This document shows positions 14,857-22,190 of a stretch of 32,485 bases of DNA, piece after piece; the stretch's first letter is position 1; the number at the start of each line of letters is the position of its first letter. The stretch is from Clostridia bacterium (GTDB lineage Bacteria > Bacillota_A > Clostridia > Oscillospirales > SIG627). The notes under the pieces were generated by a model that made no database searches, had not been told where the DNA came from, and saw only the letters and a program-made list of their open reading frames with translations. Where the stretch lies: positions 1 through 32,485 of the forward strand of contig JAFVYT010000092.1 of the NCBI GenBank assembly GCA_017508505.1, written 5' to 3'. The position numbers and the translations under genes are program-made.

Positions 14857-14859
14857 CTA
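14857..14859 (-). other. In-frame amber codon splitting the TIR/RCC1 gene
   Basis: The TAG is codon 578 counted from the ATG at 16590. The frame before (ENRKIAE) and after (KRLEAERIAAAKRRKR) forms one continuous charged helix leading into the membrane segment, and stays open for another 453 codons. A CAG to TAG change would explain it. No other gene in this window ends in TAG. Confidence 0.85.
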
Positions 14860-16590
14860 CTCGGCGATCTTGCGGTTTTCCGCATCAATGAGGCCCTGCT
14901 TCTTGGATCTGAGACGGTCGGCCAGATCCTTGGCGTCCGGGTCTGCGGCGGCGATGCTGTCCATATCCGCGATGGCGCGGTCGATCTTCGCATATTCGTT
15001 GATGCTGTTGAGCACGCCCCTTGCTCCGTTGCAAAGGTTGGCTCTGCGGGCACGCTCGGCGGTCTCCTCTACGAGGGAGGCCAATTCCCCTGCATCCTTA
15101 TAATCCGCTACGGAAAGGAATTTTTGCTTGGAGGAGAGGATCACGGAGGGGGTGGTGGAGTTGTAGGCGGCAAGGGCCTGCGTGTAGATGGCCTCCTTGC
15201 GGGCGATTTCTCCTTCCTTCTTGCAGATCTCGACCCGATCGCTCGCATCCTTAAAGCCGGGGATCTTGGCAAAAAGCTCGGCGGCGGCATCGTAGTCTCT
15301 CTGATAGGTCGCACGGGAATAGAGCTGGGCGGCCTCGGCGTAGATCTTCTGCTTTCTTTCCTCCTCGTTGCGGTCGTCGATGAAGGTCAGGATGCCGTGG
15401 AGCTTTGCCTTCAGCTCGGTGCCCGCAAAGCGGAGTGCCTTTTGATAGTTCTTGTTATTGGAGAAATTCTCCTTCAGATTTTTCAGGGAAGCGACGTTGC
15501 GGGAGTGGGTGTCGATGCAGAGCTTATAGGCCCAGGCCTCGGCACACTCGGGATCGCGGTTCAGAACCTCCTCGCAGAATTCGTCCGCTCTGCCCCAATC
15601 ACCGTCCTCCAGGCACATACCGGCACGGGTGAGAAGCTGCTTGACACCGACTACGTCGGCAGCTCCTGCGGCGGGAGCGGCGTGCTCCTCCTCCTTCTTT
15701 CCGGCGATCTTTTCAATGCCGAGGATCAGATCCTGCATAAAGCCGAGCTTGGACATATCCTGTGCCTGCAGGAGAGAAAACTCCTCGGGCAGGTCGTAGG
15801 CGTCCATATCCTTGAAGGCGGGAATGAGCTTTTTGGAGGGGTCCTCGTCGATCAGACGCAGGTAACGGCTCCATTCGTTCTTGACCCAGACGGCGTTAAA
15901 GTACTCGGGCTTGGTACCCATAACCACCATCACCTTGGAGGATTGCAGGGCGGCGAAAATGTAGGGCTCGTAGGCCTCGCCCAGCTTCTTCTCCAGAGTG
16001 ATACGGGAAAAGAAGACCTTGAAGCCCGCACGCTCCAGACCAAAGTACAATTCCTGTGCCAGAACGGAGTCGGGGGTACGCTTGCCCTCGGCATCGCTCT
16101 CTTTATAACAGATGAAGACGTCGAAGGGCTCCTCCTTCTGAGAGATGGCAAGGATCCCCTTCTGGATCTCGTTGATGGTCGTGGCCTCGCTCTCGTAAAG
16201 CGCTTTCTGATCCGCGTCGGCGTACTCCAGCGCGGATTTGTAGTTGGCATCGTCGAAGATGGACGTGCGCTGGGTACGGTTGACCGTGGGGATGCGCTTT
16301 TTGGTCTTGGGATCCTCCACGTACTGAATGCCGAATCGGCACAAAACCAAGGACCAGTAGGCCTCGGCGTCGGTGACGTCCTCGTTCAGGATCTGCTCGT
16401 AAAGAGCGGATGCCTTATCAAAGTCATTGTTGCGGCGGAAATGGCCCGCTCTGTCGTAGAGCGCGGCTCTGCGGTCGTTGTCCAGCTTGGGAAGGGTCTG
16501 GCTCGTCCCGCAGTATTCACACTCCGTGACGGTGACCTTCTCACCCACCTCCAGATTTGCGCCGCACATTTTGCACTTAAAGATCGCCAT
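14857..16590 (-). CDS. Zinc-ribbon TIR-domain protein with TPR-like repeats (N-terminal part)
   Basis: This is the 577-residue part before the TAG. A zinc ribbon, CKMCG and CEYCG (residues 6-28), opens it. A TPR-like pair of helices follows (43-78). A TIR domain spans about 154-250, with FDVFICYKESD as its first strand, VFFSRITLEKKLGEAYEPYI as the region where TIR NADases carry their catalytic Glu (candidates Glu200, Glu205, Glu208), and VMVVMGTKPEYFNAVWVKNEW. More TPR-like helices lie at 318-350 and 415-500, ending in a charged coiled region. Similar zinc-ribbon TIR proteins are common in gut Firmicutes, with no established role that I know of; NAD cleavage or signalling is inference. The ATG at 16590 has GGAGGA ten bases upstream; the earlier ATG at 16629 lies too close to the promoter. 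Confidence 0.85.
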   Translation of the reverse strand: MAIFKCKMCGANLEVGEKVTVTECEYCGTSQTLPKLDNDRRAALYDRAGHFRRNNDFDKASALYEQILNEDVTDAEAYWSLVLCRFGIQYVEDPKTKKRIPTVNRTQRTSIFDDANYKSALEYADADQKALYESEATTINEIQKGILAISQKEEPFDVFICYKESDAEGKRTPDSVLAQELYFGLERAGFKVFFSRITLEKKLGEAYEPYIFAALQSSKVMVVMGTKPEYFNAVWVKNEWSRYLRLIDEDPSKKLIPAFKDMDAYDLPEEFSLLQAQDMSKLGFMQDLILGIEKIAGKKEEEHAAPAAGAADVVGVKQLLTRAGMCLEDGDWGRADEFCEEVLNRDPECAEAWAYKLCIDTHSRNVASLKNLKENFSNNKNYQKALRFAGTELKAKLHGILTFIDDRNEEERKQKIYAEAAQLYSRATYQRDYDAAAELFAKIPGFKDASDRVEICKKEGEIARKEAIYTQALAAYNSTTPSVILSSKQKFLSVADYKDAGELASLVEETAERARRANLCNGARGVLNSINEYAKIDRAIADMDSIAAADPDAKDLADRLRSKKQGLIDAENRKIAE

Positions 16591-16637
16591 GATGTTTTGT
16601 TCCTCCAAGATACGTTTTTCAGGTATCATACAGAATC

Positions 16638-16666
16638 ATTTTACCACGCTTTTTCATCGGATGCAA
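16638..16666 (-). promoter_or_regulatory. Sigma-A promoter of the TIR/RCC1 gene
   Basis: On the minus strand TTGCAT (16666-16661) and TAAAAT (16643-16638) are 17 bases apart, about 48 bases upstream of the ATG. Confidence 0.8.
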
Positions 16667-16687
16667 TGGTTTTTTGCGGGAAAAAGA

Positions 16688-16716
16688 AAAAAACGCTTCC
16701 GAAGAAGCGTTTTTTG
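16688..16716. terminator. Terminator of the MFS transporter gene
   Basis: AACGCTTC (16692-16699) and GAAGCGTT (16704-16711) form the stem around a CGAA loop, with A and T runs on either side. It abuts the MFS stop codon at 16717 and is just upstream of the TIR gene promoter. Confidence 0.85.
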
Positions 16717-18003
16717 TTACATTGCGTCGGGGCGCTGCAGATCCTTGTCTGCCAGACGGTAAAGGAGCAGGAACAGGAAGAAGCAAAGCACCGAGAGGAT
16801 CCCCGCGAGAAAGAAGGCGGGACGGTAGGAGCCGAAGAGGTCGTGGATGAGATTGGAGGCGTAGTCTCCAAGGAAGTTGGAGATGGTGATGATGCTGAGA
16901 AAGATGCCGGTGTACTGCGCCTGCGCGCGGGAGCCGAAGAGGGAGAAGGCGATCAGGGAGGTGCCGATGGTCACCATCGGCAGAGCGCAGGTGTACAGAA
17001 TGACGGCGACGACTGCTACGGTAAGACTTCCCACAAGGCCGAAGAGGGAAAGACCCAAGGCCGCAAGGAGCGTACACGCGAGGACGACCCGACGTGCTCC
17101 GAGATGATCGCTGAGAAAGCCGATCAGAACCTTGGTGGCGGTGAGAATGAGCAGCATCGCGCTGTGAAAGCCCGCGGCAACGGGTGTGGAAAAGCCGCAG
17201 TCCACCAGATACGGGGTGATGAAGCTGTAGGCCATATAGATGCAAAGGCTGGTCAGGAGGGTGCAAAGGCCCATCAGATAGAAGGCGGGACGCTTGACCA
17301 GCGTCTTCATCGGGAGGCCGGGAGCGATTTTTTCAAGGCTTTTTCTGCGCTTTCCCGTGACCTCCTCTCCGTCTCCCAGAGGGAGAAGACCGATGTCCTT
17401 GGGGGCATTGCGGATCAAAAGAAGGACCAAAGCCGCTGCGACGGCGCAGGCCACGGTGCAAAAGCGGAAGGAAGCGGCAAAGCCGCCCTTTTCCATAAAC
17501 GCAGTCTGGAAAATGCACATCACGCTGCCGCCGATGCCGGTGGCGGCGGTGATTATCCCCAAAACGGTGCCTCCGTGACGGTGGAACCAGACTCGGGTGA
17601 CGTGGCTGGCGGCACCGGTGGAGCAAAAGCCCGTGGCAAAGCCGAGGATCCCGCGGCCGAGGGCCAGCATCCAGACCGATTGCATTTCGGCAAAGAGAAG
17701 ATAGGCACCGATGGCACCCAAAAGCCCTGCGGTGGAGGTGGCACGGGTGCCGAAGCGGGCGATGATAAAGCCGGAGAAGAAGGTGGCCAGCATTCCCGTG
17801 ACAGTCTGCGCAATATGGGTAAAGGAGAAGGTGGAACGACTGATCCCCAGGGCTTCGGAAACGGGGATGATGTGAAGGCTGGTGAGGTTATTGGCGGCAC
17901 CCCCGTAAAGGAAGAGCATCAGGAAGGTGACGGCGGCGATGACCCAGTGGTAATGCTCGTGGAGAAAGGCGCGGGGGTTTGTCCAAAAGGCACTACGTTT
18001 CAT
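16717..18003 (-). CDS. MFS transporter
   Basis: The 428-residue protein shows about twelve hydrophobic segments in two halves, split by a charged loop near the middle (GDGEEVTGKRRKSLEK). Typical major facilitator landmarks are FSGFIIARFGTRATS in the loop after helix 2 and GFLSDHLGARRVVL in the matching loop of the second half. The general look is that of the OxlT-like group found in Clostridia, but the substrate cannot be read from sequence. I chose the ATG at 18003 because GGGAG lies six bases upstream. The ATG at 18042 overlaps the -10 box and has no ribosome binding site. It is a single-gene unit ending in its own terminator. Confidence 0.88.
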   Translation of the reverse strand: MKRSAFWTNPRAFLHEHYHWVIAAVTFLMLFLYGGAANNLTSLHIIPVSEALGISRSTFSFTHIAQTVTGMLATFFSGFIIARFGTRATSTAGLLGAIGAYLLFAEMQSVWMLALGRGILGFATGFCSTGAASHVTRVWFHRHGGTVLGIITAATGIGGSVMCIFQTAFMEKGGFAASFRFCTVACAVAAALVLLLIRNAPKDIGLLPLGDGEEVTGKRRKSLEKIAPGLPMKTLVKRPAFYLMGLCTLLTSLCIYMAYSFITPYLVDCGFSTPVAAGFHSAMLLILTATKVLIGFLSDHLGARRVVLACTLLAALGLSLFGLVGSLTVAVVAVILYTCALPMVTIGTSLIAFSLFGSRAQAQYTGIFLSIITISNFLGDYASNLIHDLFGSYRPAFFLAGILSVLCFFLFLLLYRLADKDLQRPDAM

Positions 18004-18040
18004 AGAACACTCCCAAATTTCGGTTTCAGATACACGTTTC

Positions 18041-18068
18041 ATTTTACGCGCAAAAAAATAATTTGCAA
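18041..18068 (-). promoter_or_regulatory. Sigma-A promoter of the MFS gene
   Basis: TTGCAA (18068-18063) and TAAAAT (18046-18041) are separated by 16 bases on the minus strand, about 38 bases upstream of the ATG at 18003. Confidence 0.75.
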
Positions 18069-18150
18069 TAGCTTTTTTTCGGAAAAGAGAGAAAAAAGCG
18101 CATTTTTTCGGTTTTATTTACGAAGCGTTCACTTTTTCGGGGTACAATCG

Positions 18151-18188
18151 AAAAAAGGGTATTTGATTTAAAAAAGGGGATTTGATTT
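18151..18188 (+). repeat. Two 19-base tandem repeats upstream of the amidohydrolase
   Basis: AAAAAAGGG-T/G-ATTTGATTT occurs twice in direct tandem (18151-18169 and 18170-18188) with one difference. It sits between a TACAAT (18143-18148, probable -10) and the ribosome binding site of the next gene, so it lies in the mRNA leader. Confidence 0.85.
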
Positions 18189-18201
18189 TAAGAGGTGCTT
18201 T

Positions 18202-19041
18202 ATGATCATCGATTTTCACACCCATACCTTTCCTGAGAAAATCGCCGAGGCTGCCCTTGCACGGCTTTCCGCCGCCAGCCGCTCCCGGGCGTTTACAAAG
18301 GGGACGGAGACTGCCCTTCTCGCCTCGGCCGAGGCGGCGGGAATTGATCTTTGCGTGGTACAGCCCGTGGCAACCAATCCCGAAAAGGTGGCCCGCATCA
18401 ACGAGCTGGCCGCCAAGGGGAATCGGGGCGGAGGGGTTCTTTCCTTCGGATGTATCCACCCTGCGGCAACGGACGCTCTATCCCAGGTGGACTACGCCGC
18501 CGAGCTGGGGCTTCCCGGGCTCAAGCTCCATCCCGTGTATCAGGGGGTGGCGGCAGACGACGTGCGTACCGTACGGATTTTGGAGCGGGCGCGGGAAAAG
18601 GGGCTTCTTGTTCTGTTTCACGCAGGGGACGACATCGGCTTTCCCGGGGATACGGCCGCTTCTCCCGAAAAGCTCCGCCGTGCCGTTTTGGAAAGCGGTG
18701 CGGGGGAGAGCGTTGTGATGGCTCACATGGGAGGATGGAAAAATTGGGAGCGGGTGGCGGATGCCCTTCTCGATACGGGGGTGTATCTCGACACCTCCTT
18801 TTCCCTCGGGCGCATCCCGGGACTTTGCGGAGCGTACTCCCCCGAGGAGGAGCGTCTGCTTGACCCTCATTTCTTTTGTGAAATGGTACGCACCTTCGGC
18901 TCGGAGCGGATCCTCTTCGGTACGGACAGTCCCTGGACGTCTCAGGCCGAGAGCCTCGCGGCCATTCGTGCCCTTGACTTGACAAAGAAGGAAAAGGATG
19001 ATATTTTGGGGGAGAGTGCAAAAAGACTCTTGAAGCTTTAA
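18202..19041 (+). CDS. Amidohydrolase family protein (amidohydrolase 2 type)
   Basis: The 279-residue protein is a metal-dependent TIM-barrel hydrolase. The metal motif HTH is at 6-8 (DFHTHTFPEK). Further likely ligands are His110 (LKLHPVYQG), His140 (FHAGDD), His175 (MAHMGG) and Asp242 (FGTDSPW). This is the pattern of the aminocarboxymuconate-semialdehyde decarboxylase-like amidohydrolases (PF04909), a group with very diverse substrates, so the reaction is not assigned. AGAGGTG precedes the ATG. It is followed after 18 bases by the cytidylyltransferase gene and probably shares its transcript. The substrates of the two do not obviously connect. Confidence 0.85.
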   Translation: MIIDFHTHTFPEKIAEAALARLSAASRSRAFTKGTETALLASAEAAGIDLCVVQPVATNPEKVARINELAAKGNRGGGVLSFGCIHPAATDALSQVDYAAELGLPGLKLHPVYQGVAADDVRTVRILERAREKGLLVLFHAGDDIGFPGDTAASPEKLRRAVLESGAGESVVMAHMGGWKNWERVADALLDTGVYLDTSFSLGRIPGLCGAYSPEEERLLDPHFFCEMVRTFGSERILFGTDSPWTSQAESLAAIRALDLTKKEKDDILGESAKRLLKL

Positions 19042-19059
19042 AGAGAAGAGGAAACAAAG

Positions 19060-19791
19060 ATGAAGCCGTATACCGTTGCCATCGTTCAGGCCAGAATGGG
19101 CTCGACCCGCCTGCCCGGGAAGGTTTTGTTGGATTTGGCGGGCAGTCCGCTCCTTCTTCACGTGGTGAGACGGATCGAGATGGCCGAGGGGATCGACCGC
19201 GTCGTGATCGCCACCTCGGAGCATTCCGGGGACGATGCCATTGTGGAGTTTGCAAGGAAAGAGGGAATCGACTCCTTTCGGGGCAGTGAGGAGGACGTCC
19301 TTGCGCGGTATCACCTTTGTGCCGAGGCCTTCGGGGCGGAGCGCGTGGTGAGAATGACCTCGGACAATCCCCTTTTGTGTCCTCGGGTTCTGGAGCGGCA
19401 TTTGAGATGGTACGAGGAAAACCCTGCGCCCTATTCCTATACCACGGGCTATCCCGTGGGACTGTGCGGGGAGATCTTTACTCCCGAGGCCTTGAGGGAG
19501 GCCTACGAAAACGCCACCGAGGTGTACGAGAGGGAGCACGTTTCCCCTTATCTGCGCCGCGAGGGATGCTTTGTCACCGCAATGCCCTACGACGGGGTGC
19601 GGCAGGATCTGCCCGAGTACCGCCTGACAGTGGACACCCGTGAGGATCTGGAGATGGCGCGGCTCGTGTACGGGGCGCTGTATCACGGCTCTCACGACTT
19701 TGGGATGGAGGAAGTGATCCGCTTTCTGGACGAGCATCCCGAGGTGCGGGAGATCAACCGCAGGGTGCATCAAAAGAGAATCGGAGAATGA
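19060..19791 (+). CDS. Cytidylyltransferase domain protein, SpsF-like
   Basis: The 243-residue protein begins with the nucleotidyltransferase signature VAIVQARMGSTRLPGKVL (residues 6-23) and has MTSDNPLLCP in place of the DxD-like metal site. This matches the SpsF/CMP-sugar synthetase group, named after a Bacillus spore coat polysaccharide gene, which activates sugars with CTP. The final segment RLTVDTREDLEMARLVY is also typical of that family. AGAGGAAAC lies before the ATG. No glycosyltransferase or polysaccharide genes are nearby, so a role in spore or surface sugars is only suggested by family. The gene is followed by a strong terminator. Confidence 0.85.
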   Translation: MKPYTVAIVQARMGSTRLPGKVLLDLAGSPLLLHVVRRIEMAEGIDRVVIATSEHSGDDAIVEFARKEGIDSFRGSEEDVLARYHLCAEAFGAERVVRMTSDNPLLCPRVLERHLRWYEENPAPYSYTTGYPVGLCGEIFTPEALREAYENATEVYEREHVSPYLRREGCFVTAMPYDGVRQDLPEYRLTVDTREDLEMARLVYGALYHGSHDFGMEEVIRFLDEHPEVREINRRVHQKRIGE

Positions 19792-19792
19792 A

Positions 19793-19826
19793 AAAAGAGT
19801 GACCGAAGCGTTTCGGTCACTCTTTT
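19793..19826. terminator. Bidirectional terminator between converging operons
   Basis: A perfect 14-pair stem, 19794-19807 with 19812-19825, closes a GCGT loop with A and T runs on the flanks. It serves the amidohydrolase operon on the plus strand and the endonuclease operon on the minus strand. Confidence 0.92.
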
Positions 19827-19829
19827 CCT

Positions 19830-20717
19830 TTATTTCAGGCAAATCCCGCAGGGGGTATACCCCTGTGCCTTCAGAAGGGGAAGGGAGAGGGTGGATTCCT
19901 TTCGGTTTTTGTCCGATATGGACCCGACGGAGCTGCAATGGGGCAGGTGAATCCTTTTGGTGTTGGTATTGAGCACGTACAGAGTGGTGTCTTGGGGCTC
20001 CTTGACTTCGTCGGATTCCTCCGATTCCCCCGTGGCGTAGTCGATTTTGACTCCGGGCTGGACGTTGAAGCAGAACACGCAAAATTCGATGCTCTCCCCC
20101 TCGTCCTCCAGGCTCATCGCCTCCATTACGACCCCTCTTGCCACGAGCTCGTCTCCGAGGAACACGGGGGTCACGCGGTAAGCCACGTGCAGGTCCGTTT
20201 CCTTTATAAGGTCCGCTACCATATTTTCAAAGGGGAGCATCCCCTCCACGTTCAGATAGCGTGTGCCCGTGATGAGGTTTCGGACGTTGGCATTTTCCCC
20301 CGTAAGCTGAAAGCCGATGAGGTGGCAACGGTTATACAGATATTTTCCGTCCACAAAGTCGTATTTTACCGTGTGCCAGCCCGTGGGCTTCACCTGACCG
20401 ATGCTGCCACGGTCCTCTGTGGGCATCAGCTCCCGACCGATGAGAGCACGGGTGGAGCCGCATCGTCCGAGGGCGTCCTCCTTTCCGTATTCCTCGAAGG
20501 GGTCGCGGCCGAATTCCGAAAGGGAAAAGTAGGGCTTGTTTTCGTTCAGGATCGCGAAGGGCTCTCCCTCAAAGGTGGGAAGCGATTCCTCTGCGGTCAG
20601 GGGGATGGAGGCGGGGAAGTCTGCCTCGGTACTGACGTCGGTTTCCCTTCGCGCCGTCGAGCAAGAGGAAAAGAGGAGGCTCAGAGCCAGAAAAAGCAGG
20701 AGTAGGGTGCGTTTCAT
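19830..20717 (-). CDS. Secreted DNA/RNA non-specific endonuclease, lipoprotein
   Basis: The 295-residue protein starts with a lipoprotein signal (LALSLLFSSC, lipid-bearing Cys near residue 18). The nuclease domain covers about 60-225. YLYNRCHLIGFQLTGENAN carries the His of the beta-beta-alpha-metal active site, in the NRCHLIG form common in Firmicutes secreted nucleases, followed by NLITGTRYLNVEGMLPFEN with the conserved Asn. A C-terminal unit of about 45 residues (LNTNTKRIHLPHCSSV, then GYTPCGICL) has His and Cys spaced like a small metal-binding module. It probably degrades extracellular nucleic acid. The ATG at 20717 overlaps the upstream TGA, so it is coupled to the small unknown gene; the longer open frame overlaps that gene and is rejected. 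Confidence 0.88.
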   Translation of the reverse strand: MKRTLLLLFLALSLLFSSCSTARRETDVSTEADFPASIPLTAEESLPTFEGEPFAILNENKPYFSLSEFGRDPFEEYGKEDALGRCGSTRALIGRELMPTEDRGSIGQVKPTGWHTVKYDFVDGKYLYNRCHLIGFQLTGENANVRNLITGTRYLNVEGMLPFENMVADLIKETDLHVAYRVTPVFLGDELVARGVVMEAMSLEDEGESIEFCVFCFNVQPGVKIDYATGESEESDEVKEPQDTTLYVLNTNTKRIHLPHCSSVGSISDKNRKESTLSLPLLKAQGYTPCGICLK

Positions 20718-21115
20718 TCCTTTACCTCGTAGATCTGTTCGGTGATGGCTTCGTGGGAGTAGCCCGCGTATTCCAGCTCTTCGGCGAGGGTCAGGGAGTA
20801 CGCGCTCCGATCGAAGCGGCGTGTGGCGGGGTAGTGACGGTTCCAGCAAATGAGATGGAGCCGCTCGATGCCCTTTGCGGGCAAGGGGGTGTTTTCGATG
20901 AAGCAGACCTCGCCCTTCCCTGCGGCCTCGGCGGGGTTTTCGGAAGGGCAGAGCCCCTCGGCTCCTTCAAATAAGGGGAGGGAATAGTCGGAGAGGTGCA
21001 GGGGCCTGCCCTCCGCGAGCTTCAGGATTCTTTCCGTGACCTTGCGGTCTCGGCTCTGACGGCGGGCTCCGAAGAGCATTCCGTCCCGCTCGTCCACGCA
21101 CACCACCAGAATCAT
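20714..21115 (-). CDS. Conserved small protein of unknown function
   Basis: The 133-residue protein opens with MILVVCVDERDGMLFGARRQSRDR, a start I associate with a conserved clostridial family sometimes labelled ribonuclease Z. That label is doubtful, because no HxHxDH metallo-beta-lactamase motif is present and the protein is far too short. It has no signal peptide or membrane helix, so it is cytoplasmic, unlike both neighbours. A conserved-looking WNRHYPATRRFD lies at about residues 91-102. It overlaps the LRR gene stop upstream and the endonuclease start downstream by four bases each. The tight coupling to a secreted nuclease makes an accessory role possible, but nothing in the sequence shows one. 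Confidence 0.8.
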   Translation of the reverse strand: MILVVCVDERDGMLFGARRQSRDRKVTERILKLAEGRPLHLSDYSLPLFEGAEGLCPSENPAEAAGKGEVCFIENTPLPAKGIERLHLICWNRHYPATRRFDRSAYSLTLAEELEYAGYSHEAITEQIYEVKE

Positions 21116-22086
21116 GGGGTCTCCTTCTTCGGGAGAAGCGCCGTGATTTCCTCGCTTGTCCCCTCGTAGCGGATCACATCGGGGGAGATCCCCTCCAGCG
21201 CGTCGGGGGCGATTCCCTGCAGGGTGTCGGGGAGGGTGAGAGATTTCAAGTCGTGCTTTTCAAAGGCGTTGGAGAGATAAAGGACACGGTCGGGGAGGGT
21301 GATTTCCGAGTCGGTGCCGTTGTAGCGCAGGAGAACGCCCTTTCCCACGATGACCCATTCCTCCTTTTGCGCCTCAAGCCAGGGGGTGGAGGCAAAGGCC
21401 TCCTTGCCGATGGCGGCGACAGAGTCGGGAATTTCGATGCCGTCCTTTTCAATGCCGCAGCTCCAAAAGGCCCAGCCGCCGATGGCCTCGAGCCCCTCGG
21501 GAAGGGTGACCTGCTTCAAGACGGGAATGTCACCGAAGGCCTCGTCTCCAATGACCTTGACCCCCTCGGGGATCACGATCTTTCTAAGACTGCGGCAGCC
21601 GTAAAAGGCCCCCTCGGGGATCTCGGTCAGAGCCTTGGAAAGGGTGACCTTTTCCAATTGAACGCAGGAGGCAAAGGCCTCCTTGCCAATCTCGGTAACC
21701 GTGTCGGGAAGCACCACCTCGGTCAGCTTTGCGTGCTCGAAGGCACCCTCTCCGATTCTCTCCAGCTCGCTCGGGAGCGCAATGGAGGAAAAGGAGGTAT
21801 CCCGAAAGACGCCGGGATCGACGGCAACGATTTTGTATTCTTCAAAATGAGAGGGGAGCTCCATTTTGGTAGAGCCCCAGTCCGCCTCATTTACCTCTGA
21901 AATCTCGCAGGTGTTGTCGCTGTAGGTACGGAAGGTGAGTCCCGAGCTGTGTCGGGATCCCGTGACGTTTCGATTCTCCGTGGTGACGGGCTCCGGCTCA
22001 AAAAGCGGCTCCGGGCTTTCGTGCACCGTGCAGGAGGAAAGAAAAAGCACGAGGGCGACGAGACAAAACAGTAGAATTTTTTTCAT
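21112..22086 (-). CDS. Leucine-rich repeat (BspA-like) lipoprotein
   Basis: The 324-residue protein has a lipoprotein signal (MKKILLFCLVALVLFLSSC, lipidated Cys19). About residues 75-250 hold LRR_5 repeats of about 23 residues with the frame L-x-x-V-x-L/I-P-x-x-V/L-x-x-I-G-x-x-A-F, for example LTEVVLPDTVTEIGKEAF. At least six are clear. Such proteins are surface-attached in gut Firmicutes and Bacteroidetes and are usually thought to bind proteins or host surfaces. The ATG at 22086 has AAAGGA six bases upstream and is preferred over the GTG at 22101, which would lie in the ribosome binding site. It is the first gene of the operon with the unknown protein and the endonuclease. Confidence 0.88.
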   Translation of the reverse strand: MKKILLFCLVALVLFLSSCTVHESPEPLFEPEPVTTENRNVTGSRHSSGLTFRTYSDNTCEISEVNEADWGSTKMELPSHFEEYKIVAVDPGVFRDTSFSSIALPSELERIGEGAFEHAKLTEVVLPDTVTEIGKEAFASCVQLEKVTLSKALTEIPEGAFYGCRSLRKIVIPEGVKVIGDEAFGDIPVLKQVTLPEGLEAIGGWAFWSCGIEKDGIEIPDSVAAIGKEAFASTPWLEAQKEEWVIVGKGVLLRYNGTDSEITLPDRVLYLSNAFEKHDLKSLTLPDTLQGIAPDALEGISPDVIRYEGTSEEITALLPKKETP

Positions 22087-22118
22087 AGGGGTTCCTTTCA
22101 CGTCAGGTTTCTGCCTCT

Positions 22119-22147
22119 ATCATACCCCAAAAAGGAAAAGAAGTAAA
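22119..22147 (-). promoter_or_regulatory. Sigma-A promoter of the LRR/endonuclease operon
   Basis: On the minus strand TTTACT (22147-22142) and TATGAT (22124-22119) are 17 bases apart, some 33 bases before the ATG. It begins just downstream of the ABC operon terminator. Confidence 0.7.
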
Positions 22148-22153
22148 GAAAAA

Positions 22154-22190
22154 AATAAAACGGAAGACAAAATGCCTTCCGTTTTATTTT
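22154..22190 (-). terminator. Terminator of the MarR/ABC exporter operon
   Basis: A perfect 13-pair stem, 22154-22166 with 22176-22188, includes CGGAAG and CTTCCG. On the minus strand it is followed by a T run. It starts right after the stop codon of the second ABC gene. Confidence 0.9.

Noticed and set aside
16590..18003. TIR gene and MFS gene as one operon
   Set aside because: A terminator at 16688-16716 and a good promoter at 16638-16666 separate them.
13492..18171. A plus-strand open frame of 1559 codons opposite the TIR/RCC1 and MFS genes
   Set aside because: It is antisense to two recognisable protein genes, crosses their promoters and terminators, and its translation shows no domain and low-complexity GC-driven composition. 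It is a by-product of codon bias on the opposite strand. The TAG on the minus strand does not interrupt it because it reads as a sense codon there.
20714..21115. Ribonuclease Z
   Set aside because: The family label I associate with this protein does not fit: it is 133 residues and lacks the HxHxDH metal motif.
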